From Bolinopsis microptera (lineage: Eukaryota; Ctenophora; Tentaculata; Lobata; Bolinopsidae): a stretch of 64,000 nt of DNA. A program made the translations under genes and the position numbers. Location: positions 3,304,730 through 3,368,729 of the forward strand of contig NC_087079.1 of assembly GCF_026151205.1 (NCBI RefSeq), in the 5' to 3' direction. Positions 33,989-44,800 of the stretch are shown here, in pieces (the stretch's first letter is position 1; each line of letters begins with the position of its first letter). The notes below the pieces were generated by a model that saw only the letters and a program-made list of their open reading frames with translations, did not search any database and was not told the origin of the DNA.

Positions 33989-36002
33989 TAATGTTTTAAT
34001 AATTTAAAATCGTTGTATGTATTTTATTATCATGCTCTCCAAGATTTTCTTTTTAGTTTCATATAGGAAGTGCCGTCTAGAGTTTGCCGCACCAACAATA
34101 GGTTCCAGCTCATTAAATATGTTTAATTTGTAAAATGGGCTGGGGAATAGTTATGATTTATAATCAGTATATAATAAATATATAATTAGTTCTTCAGTAC
34201 GTAATAGTAGTCCTTCAGTAAAGGACCCTATGGATAATATGGAAATTAGAATACGATTTTTCAACTGAATATAAACGATAGTTCCATCTAGTCCTAGTTC
34301 TCAGTCTTAACATGAATAAAGGATGTCTTACATATTATATCTTTTTTTCAGAATTTCCATCTATAATGCCTTTGTAAACAAGAGCTTTGTCAACACACGG
34401 GAATATGTATATTTCAGCATCTTGAAGTAAGGGGTACTTCACATAGTAGGTAATCAGCTGAGGGGGCCGGGGGAGGGGGGGAGGGGGAGGGAGTTTCCAA
34501 GTGATTACGCTAGTGTGATTTTGACACAATAGCTCTATGTAAAACTAGTTAAGGAGGGGGGGGGGTCATTACGTAATATGTGAACGACCCCTATACAATA
34601 AGATGCATGTTCCTAGAGGGGCCTAGATTAAGATCTTTATATCGGAAATTCAATAATCAATATACCATGATGGTAGGCATATTGTATGGGGACTATGAGA
34701 AACCCTAGGAGAGTCACCGTCATAAGTACTGAACTTGACAAATGACAATGGAACCATTGCAAATTTTAATGTGATTTCTCTCATATTGAAAATTTCCATT
34801 TGATACCCCGTTGAGAAATTGAAGTGTTCAAGTTTTATTCTGTTTATTGACCATGGGGTCCTAAAAGGCGACGTTTGCAGTACATTGTACATTGTACATT
34901 TTATGGGGGTATTAGAGTGGTAGCTTATTTTAACGTTCCCGTCATGATACATAACCATACATAGAGTTAGCAGTAGTAGTTTGGGGTTACAAACTATCTT
35001 TTGTGTCATATAGTTCAGTTTGCAATTATGTACAAATCTCACAGATTTTCAACCTTCTGACAGATTATATGTATTTGTTCGATACTGTAGTTCTTATTTA
35101 TTTCATGGTTTATCCGAGATTTGATTTATCCTTTTAGTTCGTTACGAGAATGACTTGTGCACTTATGAATAGAGAAAATAATGAAATTAATGCAAAAACT
35201 TAACGTCTCAATAAAATTGGAGAATGCGCCCGATAAGATTGGCAATTTTGTTCAAATCGTTCTAATACCCAATATGTATGATTACTAAGCTGTAATCACT
35301 GTATAACTTGTGCTTGATATGAGTCGCGATGCAAAGCGAGTTAAGATATGTTTAGGCTGGTCACTGCTGCTGCACAACAGAAGGGCCCCTCAGATATAAC
35401 TAAACAATTATCAGACTAATGAGTGGCAGCCACTCAGTGGCTGATTGATCCGACACGTATTAACCAAGCAACTAGATCAATTAGAATTCCCGACAATAAG
35501 GTCCCTTGGTTAGCATGTATGATACATACTCTGCAGTCTCCGCTCATCAAAGTATTAACTACCTCGCTACCTCGCTACTACGCGACAAACTCAAAGATAT
35601 TGTATCAGGTTAAATAACTAATAAATATAAACCTGTATATTTTGTTAACGCAGGTTTTGAAATAAAAAGCAGCTTACTTTCTGTAAGATTAAAGAAAACC
35701 TGCCGATTTAACTTTAACTCTGTCATAATCCATCCGGTCCGGTATGGATTAAACATGTTATACCAAATCCTGCCAAGTTAATTACACTTACAGCATTATC
35801 CATTAGCAAGAAGATGGCCAATATTGTATACAAAAATAGCTTATCCCAAAGAAAGTTCAGTTGTAAGGAACGGTACTCGGTACCTAGGGATCCTATTATA
35901 TCACGTGACCGCTGATCCTATCACGTGTTAACGGGTGATACTCGTAAAATATTTGTTTCAAATATTAGGACCGTCGACGAGTCCAACTCGGCGGGATGAT
36001 AA
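33989..36002. other. Intergenic region
   Basis: No gene recognised. G-rich runs near 34460-34495 and 34553-34566. A 130-codon minus-strand frame (34650-35042) and a 64-codon plus frame (35423-35617) show no family signature. CGACGAGTCCAACTCG near 35974 matches text at 12370. Confidence 0.4.
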
Positions 36003-36005
36003 TTA

Positions 36006-36361
36006 ATCACTCTACACTCGACTGTCACGTGACTTTTTCAACCCGTTCTCCAGCTGGTCCTGAACGACTATTCGAAACCCTAACCCTCTTATCTGATCCC
36101 AACCCGAACCCTAACCCAATCCTTAACAAAAGCATATGCTGAAACCCTAACCCTAACGAGAAATTAGATTAACTTCCTTATACGGTCATATCACGTGATC
36201 GAGACAGTTTTTCGCCTATATCTCGTCAGGGGAGCATTTTAACCCTATGGCTATGTCATGGGGGTGATTCGGAATCAGCGTCCGAAATTACATCGATTGA
36301 AGTTGGTTTCAACTGTCGGGGGCCCTTTTAGAACAATCTCGAAGATCGACTGTAGAGTGAT
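36006..36361. mobile_element. Harbinger-like MITE, inverted copy
   Basis: ATCACTCTACA start and TGTAGAGTGAT end with TSD TTA (36003-36005 and 36362-36364). Inverted relative to 4938-5317, with CCCTAACCCTAACG-type core. A second independent TWA duplication supports the family assignment. Confidence 0.82.
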
Positions 36362-36364
36362 TTA

Positions 36365-38872
36365 GTACGCTCGAACTCGGCGCGCGTCTTGGTACTGGTA
36401 GGTTATAAACCTACAAATCACGTGACCAGGAACGGTTATTTTAATTACACTCCCGGAAAAGGTGGTTTTGGCAACCATAAATAGTTTTCAAAATCGTTTT
36501 TAAATTAAAAAATAGTAAAAATAAAAGAACTTGATAGATTTGTGTTACATTATATCCCAAGGACAATTCATGGAGTTCCTCATTCATTAATAATTGCACG
36601 TGATGAGGAGTAGTGATCCTTTTAATTTTATGCCATGGTTCAATTATTCAAATAAGCTCATGATCTTCGCAGTAACGAGTGATGTATCTGATATCCAGAC
36701 AGCAAGTCGATCCAATTTGGCGGGGATTTTAGCAATCGCAGGCCCGTTCAAAAGGTAAGTCTTTAAAATTTGTATTTTTATTTGATCGCATACTTTTTTA
36801 TTAAAATGGCCAAGGACACTGTGTTGAAATTTCGGTCAAGAAGACTGCAATAAGCTTCTATTCAAAAAACCTTCCAAAATGTGGTGATGTTCCGTTTATC
36901 AAAGCTTTCTTTGGTAATTTAACTTTCATTACCTTAATCGAGTCTTGTGCCATCCACAGTGACTTCATTAATTGGTCATTTAAGACACATTCAGTTAAAA
37001 TAGTGAAAGTACCACGAGCCTTCTTTGAGGTGTACTTATTCATATTGTCCATCAACAGTCGTGTAGACTGTAGGTGGGTTCGTTTGAATTTATCGATAAC
37101 AGATTCAATCTACATTTTAAACATATGGGATCTTCATGTCAATTTTAGCTTAACTATACTTATAAGACTTCCCCCCAGTCCATCGATTGGACCCCCAACA
37201 AAACTGCCAGCCAGCTCCCACGAGCCGCCTCTGTATGTAATCAGCTGAGATTTATCACATCAATCGGAAAATGTATGTGATATGATGCTCCAGAATTTGT
37301 GTTACTGATAAACATTGAGGAACAAATCTTCATCAGAAACCTGTCCAGTGTTCATTCTTAAAGCATTCTCAAAGCATTTCCTCCTCTATTTGATCTCCTA
37401 AGCTATGTTCAAAATATTCTCCCCCCCCCCCCCCCCCCCCCAACGTCGGCAATGACACTGTTTCTATCTACCCTGAATCTCCCGCTGCTCATCTCTTTCT
37501 GCTCACCTTGCCCGCTCATTATATATCTCTCCAACCCTCTGTTATGACACGGTTTCACTCTACCCTGCTATCTTCTCACTTCCTTCTGCCCATCTCGCCC
37601 GCACAATACTGTTTCTATCTACCCTGAATCTCCCGCTGCTCACCTCTTTCTGCTCACCTTGCCCGCTCATTATATATCTCCCCCTTCCCTCTATAATGAC
37701 ACAATTTATCTCCACTTTATCTCCTTCTGTTATTACACATGCTGAGTTTAGTTTTATAGCTGAAATGATTAATACAGAGATACAGGAAGTATAAAAACCC
37801 AAATAAATTAATTTAATTTAAATTTATCACAGATCATAGTAACATACTGAAGTGTAGCACAGTTTAACTACCATACTATAAGTTACATCTTGATGCAAGC
37901 TAGTAAAGCCAAAGTATCTTGATTCTTGATGCAAGCAAACTACAGTGGAATTCTTATTTAGAACGGCCTTTTTTCTTTTACTTGAACATTTACAAATTTA
38001 AATTTATCACATATCATAGTAACAGATTGAAGTGTACGAGACTACAAATATATATCTTGATACAAGTAAGCAGATATGGAGGAACGTTGAGACCAAATAT
38101 GATGAGCACAGCTCTGCTTAAGCTACGAGACTACAGATACATATCTTGATACAAGTAAGCAGATATGGAGGAATGTTGAGACCAAATATGATGAGCACAG
38201 CTGTCCTTAAATAGCTGCTCCACTTCCAGTTCACTAACATTCAGTTCTCTTTAAGTTTAAGTTCTTTGTCTAAGACTCTGGGACGATATTTCAACGAATG
38301 GTTATCTTTTCATGACTCTCGCCCAGACTCAAGACTGTATCTATTAAAGGCATCCACTTCTTTGATTTACGATAATTATCGTGAAAAAAATTAGAGTCTG
38401 TTATTTTTCATAAATAGGTGTAGTTCTTCAAAATAGGGGCAAGGGATGTAAATTTCGTCACATACGTCATTTTAAAATTTAGATAGATTTTCTTTCATAT
38501 CAACAGTCTTTATTATAGTTGAAATGGATTTATACAAGAAATGTAGAAACCCATGCCAATTTTTCGTCACATTGAAATTGTACTGTTGGGGCAGGAAAAG
38601 TGAATTTCGTTACATTTCAGTAACTTAGTAAAATTAAACTCAGCATTGTTAAACTTGAATTCTAATTAACCAATAATTCCTGGAAGAGCATTGAATTCTA
38701 ACTGCCGAGGTATGGTTCTTCAAAATAGGGTCAACTATAAGTAGTCCGAAGTTAGAAAACTTCAGCAGTTCAAGAACCCCATCAACATTTACGTCTAATA
38801 TTACAAATTACAAGGGGAAATCATTGACTTTCATAAGATCTTATATTGAAAATAATAGATCACCTTCAACAA
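36365..38872. other. Non-coding with short tandem duplications
   Basis: C homopolymer at about 37423-37441. A ~150-bp imperfect duplication (CTGAATCTCCCGCTGCTCA, near 37471 and 37622). An ~85-bp tandem pair near 38045-38215 (TTGATACAAGTAAGCAGATA). ORFs here are short and not protein-like. Confidence 0.5.
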
Positions 38873-39255
38873 CAACCCTAACCACAACCCTAACCACAAC
38901 CCTAACCACAACCCCAACCACAACCCTAACCACAACCCTAACCACATTGACATACCTAACCACAACCCTAACAACAACCCTAACCACAACCCTAACCACA
39001 ACCCCAACCACAACCCTAACCACAACCCTAACCACATACCTAACTACAACCCTAACCACATACCTAACCACAACCCTAACCACAACCCTAACCACAACCC
39101 TAACCACAACCTTAACCACAAAGCTAACCACAACCCTAAAACCACAACCCTAACCACAACCCTAACCACAACCCTAACCACATACCTAACCACAACCCTA
39201 ACCACAACCCTAACCACAACCCTAACCACAACCCTAACCACAACCCTAACCACAA
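38873..39255. repeat. Telomere-like 12-bp minisatellite (CCACAACCCTAA)n
   Basis: About 32 copies of a 12-mer made of CCCTAA plus CCACAA, with occasional CCACATACCTAA and CCACAACCCCAA variants. It abuts a MITE-B end (39256-39433) in the position where other copies carry a short telomere-like core. This suggests local expansion of that core, not a chromosome end. Confidence 0.92.
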
Positions 39256-39433
39256 TCCAATTTGCGTTTTACTAGCCTGTCTCACGTGACCAAAACAGTT
39301 TTTGCTCATAACTCCCCAAGGAAGCATTTTTACCCTACGTCATAGGGGTGATTCGGAATGAGCAACGTTACTGTCATACCCTCTGGGCCTTTTCACAAGA
39401 ATTTTTCAATTTGGGCGAGCGATTTAGTAGAAG
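39256..39433. mobile_element. MITE-B remnant beside the telomere-like array
   Basis: TTTACTAGCCTGTCTCACGTGACCAAAACAG, CTCCCCAAGGAAGCATTTT, GATTCGGAAT and the end GGGCGAGCGATTTAGT match 22198-22564 in the opposite orientation. The other end is lost or replaced by the array. Confidence 0.7.
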
Positions 39434-40734
39434 CGGTCTCAATTATCACGTTATGATTTTTTCGTATAGAAATCCTAGTTTCCTGTGCTTAGACTCAGTG
39501 ATGAGGACGTTCAAACAAAGGGAAGTAGATGTTCTATTACGACGTATAACATATCTATGATATTCGAAGAAATGCATGGTATTCGAAGAAACATGTTTCT
39601 TCGAAACGGCTAAGATTTCGAATCATAATTAAATTCCATCATTACATTTTTGATGTAGATGGTTTGCTTCGAATATAGTCATAATGTTAATGTTATTGTA
39701 TAAGAAGTTTTATTGCTAAAGTTTTGTTGGGCTACTAAGTACTATAGCTATTAAAGAACTTGTGAAAATTGATAGTTTGCCTTGAATTAAATCAGTACTG
39801 TTTCTGTCTGGACCTACATCATTAACAAAAAAGTTGTAGCTAATTTTAAGGATACATACTCTGTATATACGATGAAGACTCTATATGGATCAATCAAAAG
39901 GTAACCTTCACCTACGTGTTTGTTGCATGTTTTATGATATACTTAATATATAATTGTTATGGGTTTATGATATGTTTGGTGATTACCTCGCGCTAGTGTA
40001 CTCACCCACCTATTTAAAATGACAGCAATAATCCCCCACAATCGCCCCAATAAACACTCAACCAGGCGGCGATCATTAGAATTTATGTCGCACCCACCAC
40101 ATACACGAATAATTACCAACTTGGTAGTTCACTGCTGCAACCCAGAGCTAACTGCAAGTCATTAACACGCACCTGCCTATACTAATCACTAATACACCAA
40201 AGTAGGGTGAGCCATTCTGTCGTTTAGTGGTTACTGACAAGTTGTTAATTATTTGCCGCTCCCTGACGGTCTTTTACGATGTAATTACGTAACTTATTTC
40301 GTATATGATTCTCTCATGTGTGTTGTGAGGTCAATCATTTAAAATACCTTATTTAGGTAGAGTTTGGATTTAAAGTTCAGAGGACCTAGCTGTTTCGTTA
40401 AACGTTCCTATTATTAAAGCGTCTTGAATTCTCAATATGACGTCCCTCTATTTTCTGTGCATCTACATTTTCCACGTAGTTTGACATTCCCCGAGAGGCC
40501 AGGCAAATTGAGAATCTGCTGTAGCATGGTAGGATGTTCATGGAAGGAAGTTTACGGAAGGTTGAGTGACTTGTCTTAAGTATGAATCAGAATGTTCCTC
40601 TTAAAACCCATATCAACCCAACCACTCTAAACATTCGAATTTTTTGATGAAATTTGGTGTCCTGCGTCCTAAGGGGCTATCTTAGATATTGCAACAGTGA
40701 TTTAAAAAAATTGTGTTTTGCTTATGACATTTTT
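39434..40734. other. Non-coding
   Basis: AT-rich. A short repeat TATTCGAAGAAA occurs near 39561-39600. No gene or element recognised. Confidence 0.35.
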
Positions 40735-40862
40735 ATCCCGTCCATTTAAAAGGACACTGAATTCTGTCCCGTCCTTTAAAAAGGACAGTGTTTGGAAAAA
40801 TTACTTAACGTCCTTTATAAAGGACAGCATTGCAAATAACTGTCATTTTAAAAGGACGGCTT
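40735..40862. repeat. GTCCTTTAAAAGGAC palindrome cluster, left
   Basis: Four or five near-palindromes of the form GTCC-TTTTAAAA-GGAC within 130 bp. The same motif clusters again at 44645-44800, on the far side of the 42-bp minisatellite. Confidence 0.8.
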
Positions 40863-40989
40863 TCAATTTTTACTTTAGCAAGATGCTATCATGTTGTTAA
40901 ATTTTCAATTTTTATTCATGATTGGATTAAGCATCAATTTTTAATATCATTGAAATACAGAAGTAATTTTCCGCGAAAACATTCAATGA

Positions 40990-41429
40990 ATTGTGGGGTG
41001 TTAGGGAAGCTAGAGAGCCAGGGAGGTGTAGTACTGGATTGAGGGGTGTTAGGGAGGCTGAAGGGAGGGGTACTACTGGATTGTGGGGTGTTAGGGAGGC
41101 TGGAGGGAGGGGTAGTACTGGATTGTGGGGTGTTAGGGAGGCTGGAAGGAGGGGTGGTACAGGATTTTGGGGTGTTAGGGAGGCTAGAGAGCCAGGGAGG
41201 TGTAGTACTGGATTGTGGGGTGTTAGGGAGGCTGGAGGGAGAGGTAGTACTGGATTGTGTGGTGTTAGGGAGGCTAGAAGGAGGGGTAGTACTGGATTGT
41301 GGGGTGTTAGGGAGGCTGGAAGGAGGAGAAGTACTGGATTGTGGGGTGATCGGGAGGCTGGAAGGAGGGGTAGTACTGGATTGTGGGGTGTTGGGGAGGC
41401 TAGAGAGCCAGGGAGGGGTAGTACTGGAT
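40990..41429. repeat. 42-bp G-rich minisatellite, left block
   Basis: About ten units of a 42-mer containing TACTGGATTGTGGGGTGTTA then GGGAGGCTGGAAGGAGGGG. Strong strand asymmetry: the plus strand is mostly G and T. Interrupted at 41429 by a transposon; the array resumes at 42210. Confidence 0.95.
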
Positions 41430-42209
41430 GGGGGGAATGCAACGGCAATTAATGTCAATTAATGTCAATTAATGTCAATTAATGTCAATTAATGTCAATT
41501 AATGTCAATGTCAGTTTTGCAAAATTTTGGAATACTGACATTAATTGACACGATATTTTTCGACCAGAGATTATGTAGTTCTACCATATTTTTAGCACTT
41601 TAGAACGTTTATATCATCAATTTATTCACTACTATCACATATGGAAATGTGAAATGTGAAAAAATTCAGATCATTAAACAATAAAACAAAAATAATACGG
41701 TTTCCCGAAATTTAATTTTCTTAAATGGGCGTGGCCATCCAAGGGCGTGGTTCTCAACATCATCAGAACTTAAAACCCACATTAAACAAAATGCCTTCAT
41801 GACATTTATACTTGAAAAACGAATCTTAAACAGCTAACATTACTCCTTCATACTAAAAAAGCCGATTCTAGATATTTTACGAGTATAAGAAACCAATAAA
41901 ATATGGGCGTGGCCGGTGGGGACCGAAGGTGGAAGAGTTGGAAGCTGAAATTTTTTTCGGTGGTCTTTGAACCTAAGCATCAACAGATAAGAACATACTC
42001 ATAATTATTCAAGGACATTTTGTTTTTTTGAACCGGTCTAACTTACATAGACGTGAATATCTTGAATATCTTGAATATTTATCGAATAATGATAATCTCA
42101 AATTTCAAGACATATTAATGTCAATTAATGTCAATTAATGTCAATTAATGTCAATGTCAGTTTGGGGTTTTTATGGAATACTGACATTAATTGACGTTGC
42201 ATTCCCCCC
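41430..42209. mobile_element. 780-bp transposon inside the minisatellite
   Basis: Ends GGGGGGAATGCAACG and CGTTGCATTCCCCCC, with subterminal AATTAATGTC tandem repeats (about 6 left, 4 right). An 8-bp TSD TACTGGAT lies at 41422-41429 and 42210-42217; the duplicated bases repeat out of register with the array period, so this is a true target duplication. No transposase. Confidence 0.85.
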
Positions 42210-44390
42210 TACTGGATTGTGGGGTGGTGGGGAGGCTAGAGCGCCAGGGAGAGGTAGTACTGGATTGTTGGGTGTTAGGGAGGCTAGAAGGAGGGGTAGT
42301 ACTGGATTGTGGGGTGTTAGGGAGGCTGGAGGGAGAGGTAGTACTGGATTGTGGGGTGTTAGGGAGGCTGGAAGGAGGGGTAACCAGATTGTGGGTTGTT
42401 AGGGAAGCTGGAAGGAGGGGTAGTACTGGATTGTGGGGTGTTAGGGAGGCTGGAAGGAGGGGTGGTACAGAATTTTGTGGTGTTAGGGAGGCTGGAAGGA
42501 GGGGTGGTAATGGATTGTTGGGTGTTAGGGAGGCTGGAATGAGGGGTAGTACTGGATTGTGGGGTGTTAGGGAGGCTGGAAGGAGGGGTAGTACTGGATT
42601 CTGGGGTGTAAGGGAGGCTGGAAGGAGGGGGTGGTACAGGATTTTGGGGTGTTAGGGAGGCTGGAAGGAGGGGTAACCAGATTGTGGGGTGTTAGGGAGG
42701 CTGAAGGGAGGGGTACTACTGGATTGTGGGGTGTTAGGGAGGCTGGAGGGAGGGGTAGTACTGGATTGTGGGGTGTTAGGGAGGCTGGAAGGAGGGGTGG
42801 TACAGGATTTTGGGGTGTTAGGGAGGCTAGAGAGCCAGGGAGGTGTAGTACTGGATTGTGGGGTGTTAGGGAGGCTGGAGGGAGAGGTAGTACTGGATTG
42901 TGGGGTGTTAGGGAGGCTAGAAGGAGGGGTAGTACTGGATTGTGGGGTGTTAGGGAGGCTGGAAGGAGGAGAAGTACTGGATTGTGGGGTGATCGGGAGG
43001 CTGGAAGGAGGGGTAGTACTGGATTGTGGGGTGGTGGGGAGGCTAGAGAGCCAGGGAGGGGTAGTACTGGATTGTGGGGTGTTAGGGAGGCTGGAGGGAG
43101 AGGTAGTACTGGATTGTGGAGTGTTATGGAGGCTGGAAGGAGGGGTAACCAGATTGTGGGGTGTTAGGGAAGCTGGAAGGAGGGATAGTACTGGATTGTG
43201 GGGTGTTAGGGAGGCTGGAAGGAGGGGTGGTACAGGTTTTTGGGGTGTTAGGGAGGCTGGAAGGAGGGGTGGTAATGGATTGTTGGGTGTTAGGGAGGCT
43301 GGAAGGAGGGGTAGTACTGGATTGTGGGGTGTTAGGGAGGCTGGAAGGAGGGGTAGCACTGGATTGTGGGGTGTTAGGGAGGCTGGAAGGAGGGGTGGTA
43401 CAGGATTTTGAGGTTAGGGAGGCTGGAAGGAGGGGTAACCAGATTGTGGGGTGTTAGGGAGGCTGAAGGGAGGGGTACTACTGGATTGTTGGGTGTTAGG
43501 GAGGCTGGAGGGAGGGGTGGTAATGGGTTGTTGGGTGTTAGGGAGGCTGGAAGGAGGGGTGGTACAGGATTTTGGGGTGTTAGGGAGGCTGGAAGGAGGG
43601 GTAACCAGATTGTGGGGTGTTAGGGAGGCTGAAGGGAGGTGTACTACTGGATTGTGTGGTGTTAGGGAGGCTGGAGGGAGGGGTGGTAATGGATTGTTGG
43701 GTGTTAGGGAGGCTGGAAGGAGGGGCAGTACTGGATTGTGGGGTGTTAGGGAGGTTGGAAGGAGGGGTAACCAGATTGTGGGGTGTTAGGGAGGCTGGAA
43801 GGAGGGGTGGTACTGGATTTTTGAGTGTTATGGAGGCTGGAGGGCCTGGGAGGTGTGGTAATGGATTGTTGTGTGTTGGGGAGGCTAGAGGGAGGGGTGG
43901 TAATGGATTGTTGTGTGGGGTGTTAGGGAAGCTGGAAGGAGGGGTAGTACTGGATTGTGGAGTGTTAGGGAGGCTGGAAGGAGGGGTGGTACTGGATTGT
44001 GGGGTGTTAGGGAGACTGGAAGGAGGGGTCCAGTACAGGATTTTGGGGTGTTATGGAGGCTAGAAGGCCAGGGAGGGATGGTACAGGATTTTGGGGTGTT
44101 ATGGAGGCCATAGGGGATGGGGGGGGGGGGGGGTGGTAATGGATTGTTGGGTGTTAGGGAGGCTGGAAGGAGGGGTGGTACTGGATTGTGGGGTGTTATG
44201 GAGGCTGGAAGGAGGGGTGGTACAGGATTTTGGGGTGTTATGGAGGCTAGAGGGCCAGGGAGGGGTGGTAATGGATTGTTGGGTGTTAGGGAAGCTGGAA
44301 GGAGGGGTAGTACTGGATTGTGGGGTGTTAGGGAGGCTGGAAGGAGGGGTATTACTGGATTGTGGGGTATTAGGGAGGCTGGAAGGACCG
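42210..44390. repeat. 42-bp G-rich minisatellite, right block
   Basis: About 50 units with variants: a GGGGTAACCAGATTGTGGGG type, a GGTACAGGATTTTGG type, a GGTAATGGATTGTTGG type, and longer units with AGAGAGCCAGGGAGG. Because 42 is divisible by 3, long frames are open in several phases on both strands. I do not treat these as genes. Confidence 0.95.
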
Positions 44391-44644
44391 TAAATAATTT
44401 ATTCCAGTGTATAACGATGGCTTTCCGGTGGAAGCAATTACTGGCCAACCTGTAGGCTCATCACAAGACAGCACCTGCACAAGGCTGTCTTCAACACATG
44501 GCTGCACTCGCAGAGTGGAACACCGCCATCCACTGAGGAGTGGCCACTAGAATACGAGGTGGCCACACCTTAGCTTGTTTGCTGAAGAAGGAAAGCTATC
44601 CAGACTTATCAGTTATGCTAAAATATATCACTGTGGTTGAAATG

Positions 44645-44800
44645 TCCTTTAAAAAGGACATGTCAAACGTAGAATCATGTCATCTCAAATAGGCGTCCTT
44701 TTAAAAGGACGCCCTTCAAAAATACTGTCCTTTTAAAAGGACGTAATTTAAAAAGGACAGCGTTCACAGAAACACTGTCCTTTTCAAAGGACACCCAAAA
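44645..44800. repeat. GTCCTTTTAAAAGGAC palindrome cluster, right
   Basis: At least five half- or full palindromes (GTCCTTTAAAAAGGAC, GTCCTTTTAAAAGGACG, GTCCTTTTCAAAGGAC). One more CCGTCCTTTTAAAAGG sits at about 45119. Confidence 0.8.

Noticed and set aside
34650-35042. 130-codon minus-strand ORF
   Set aside because: No family signature, no neighbouring exons in phase; likely chance.
38873-39255. Chromosome end / telomere
   Set aside because: The repeat is interstitial, of mixed 12-mer type, next to a MITE end, with genes on both sides.
38824-39327. Thr-Leu and Val-Arg repeat ORFs
   Set aside because: Translation of the 12-bp telomere-like array in different frames.
40991-44455. Many long ORFs (up to 240 codons) on both strands
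   Set aside because: They are produced by a 42-bp period (multiple of 3) in a low-complexity minisatellite; open in several phases at once, with no start or splice context.
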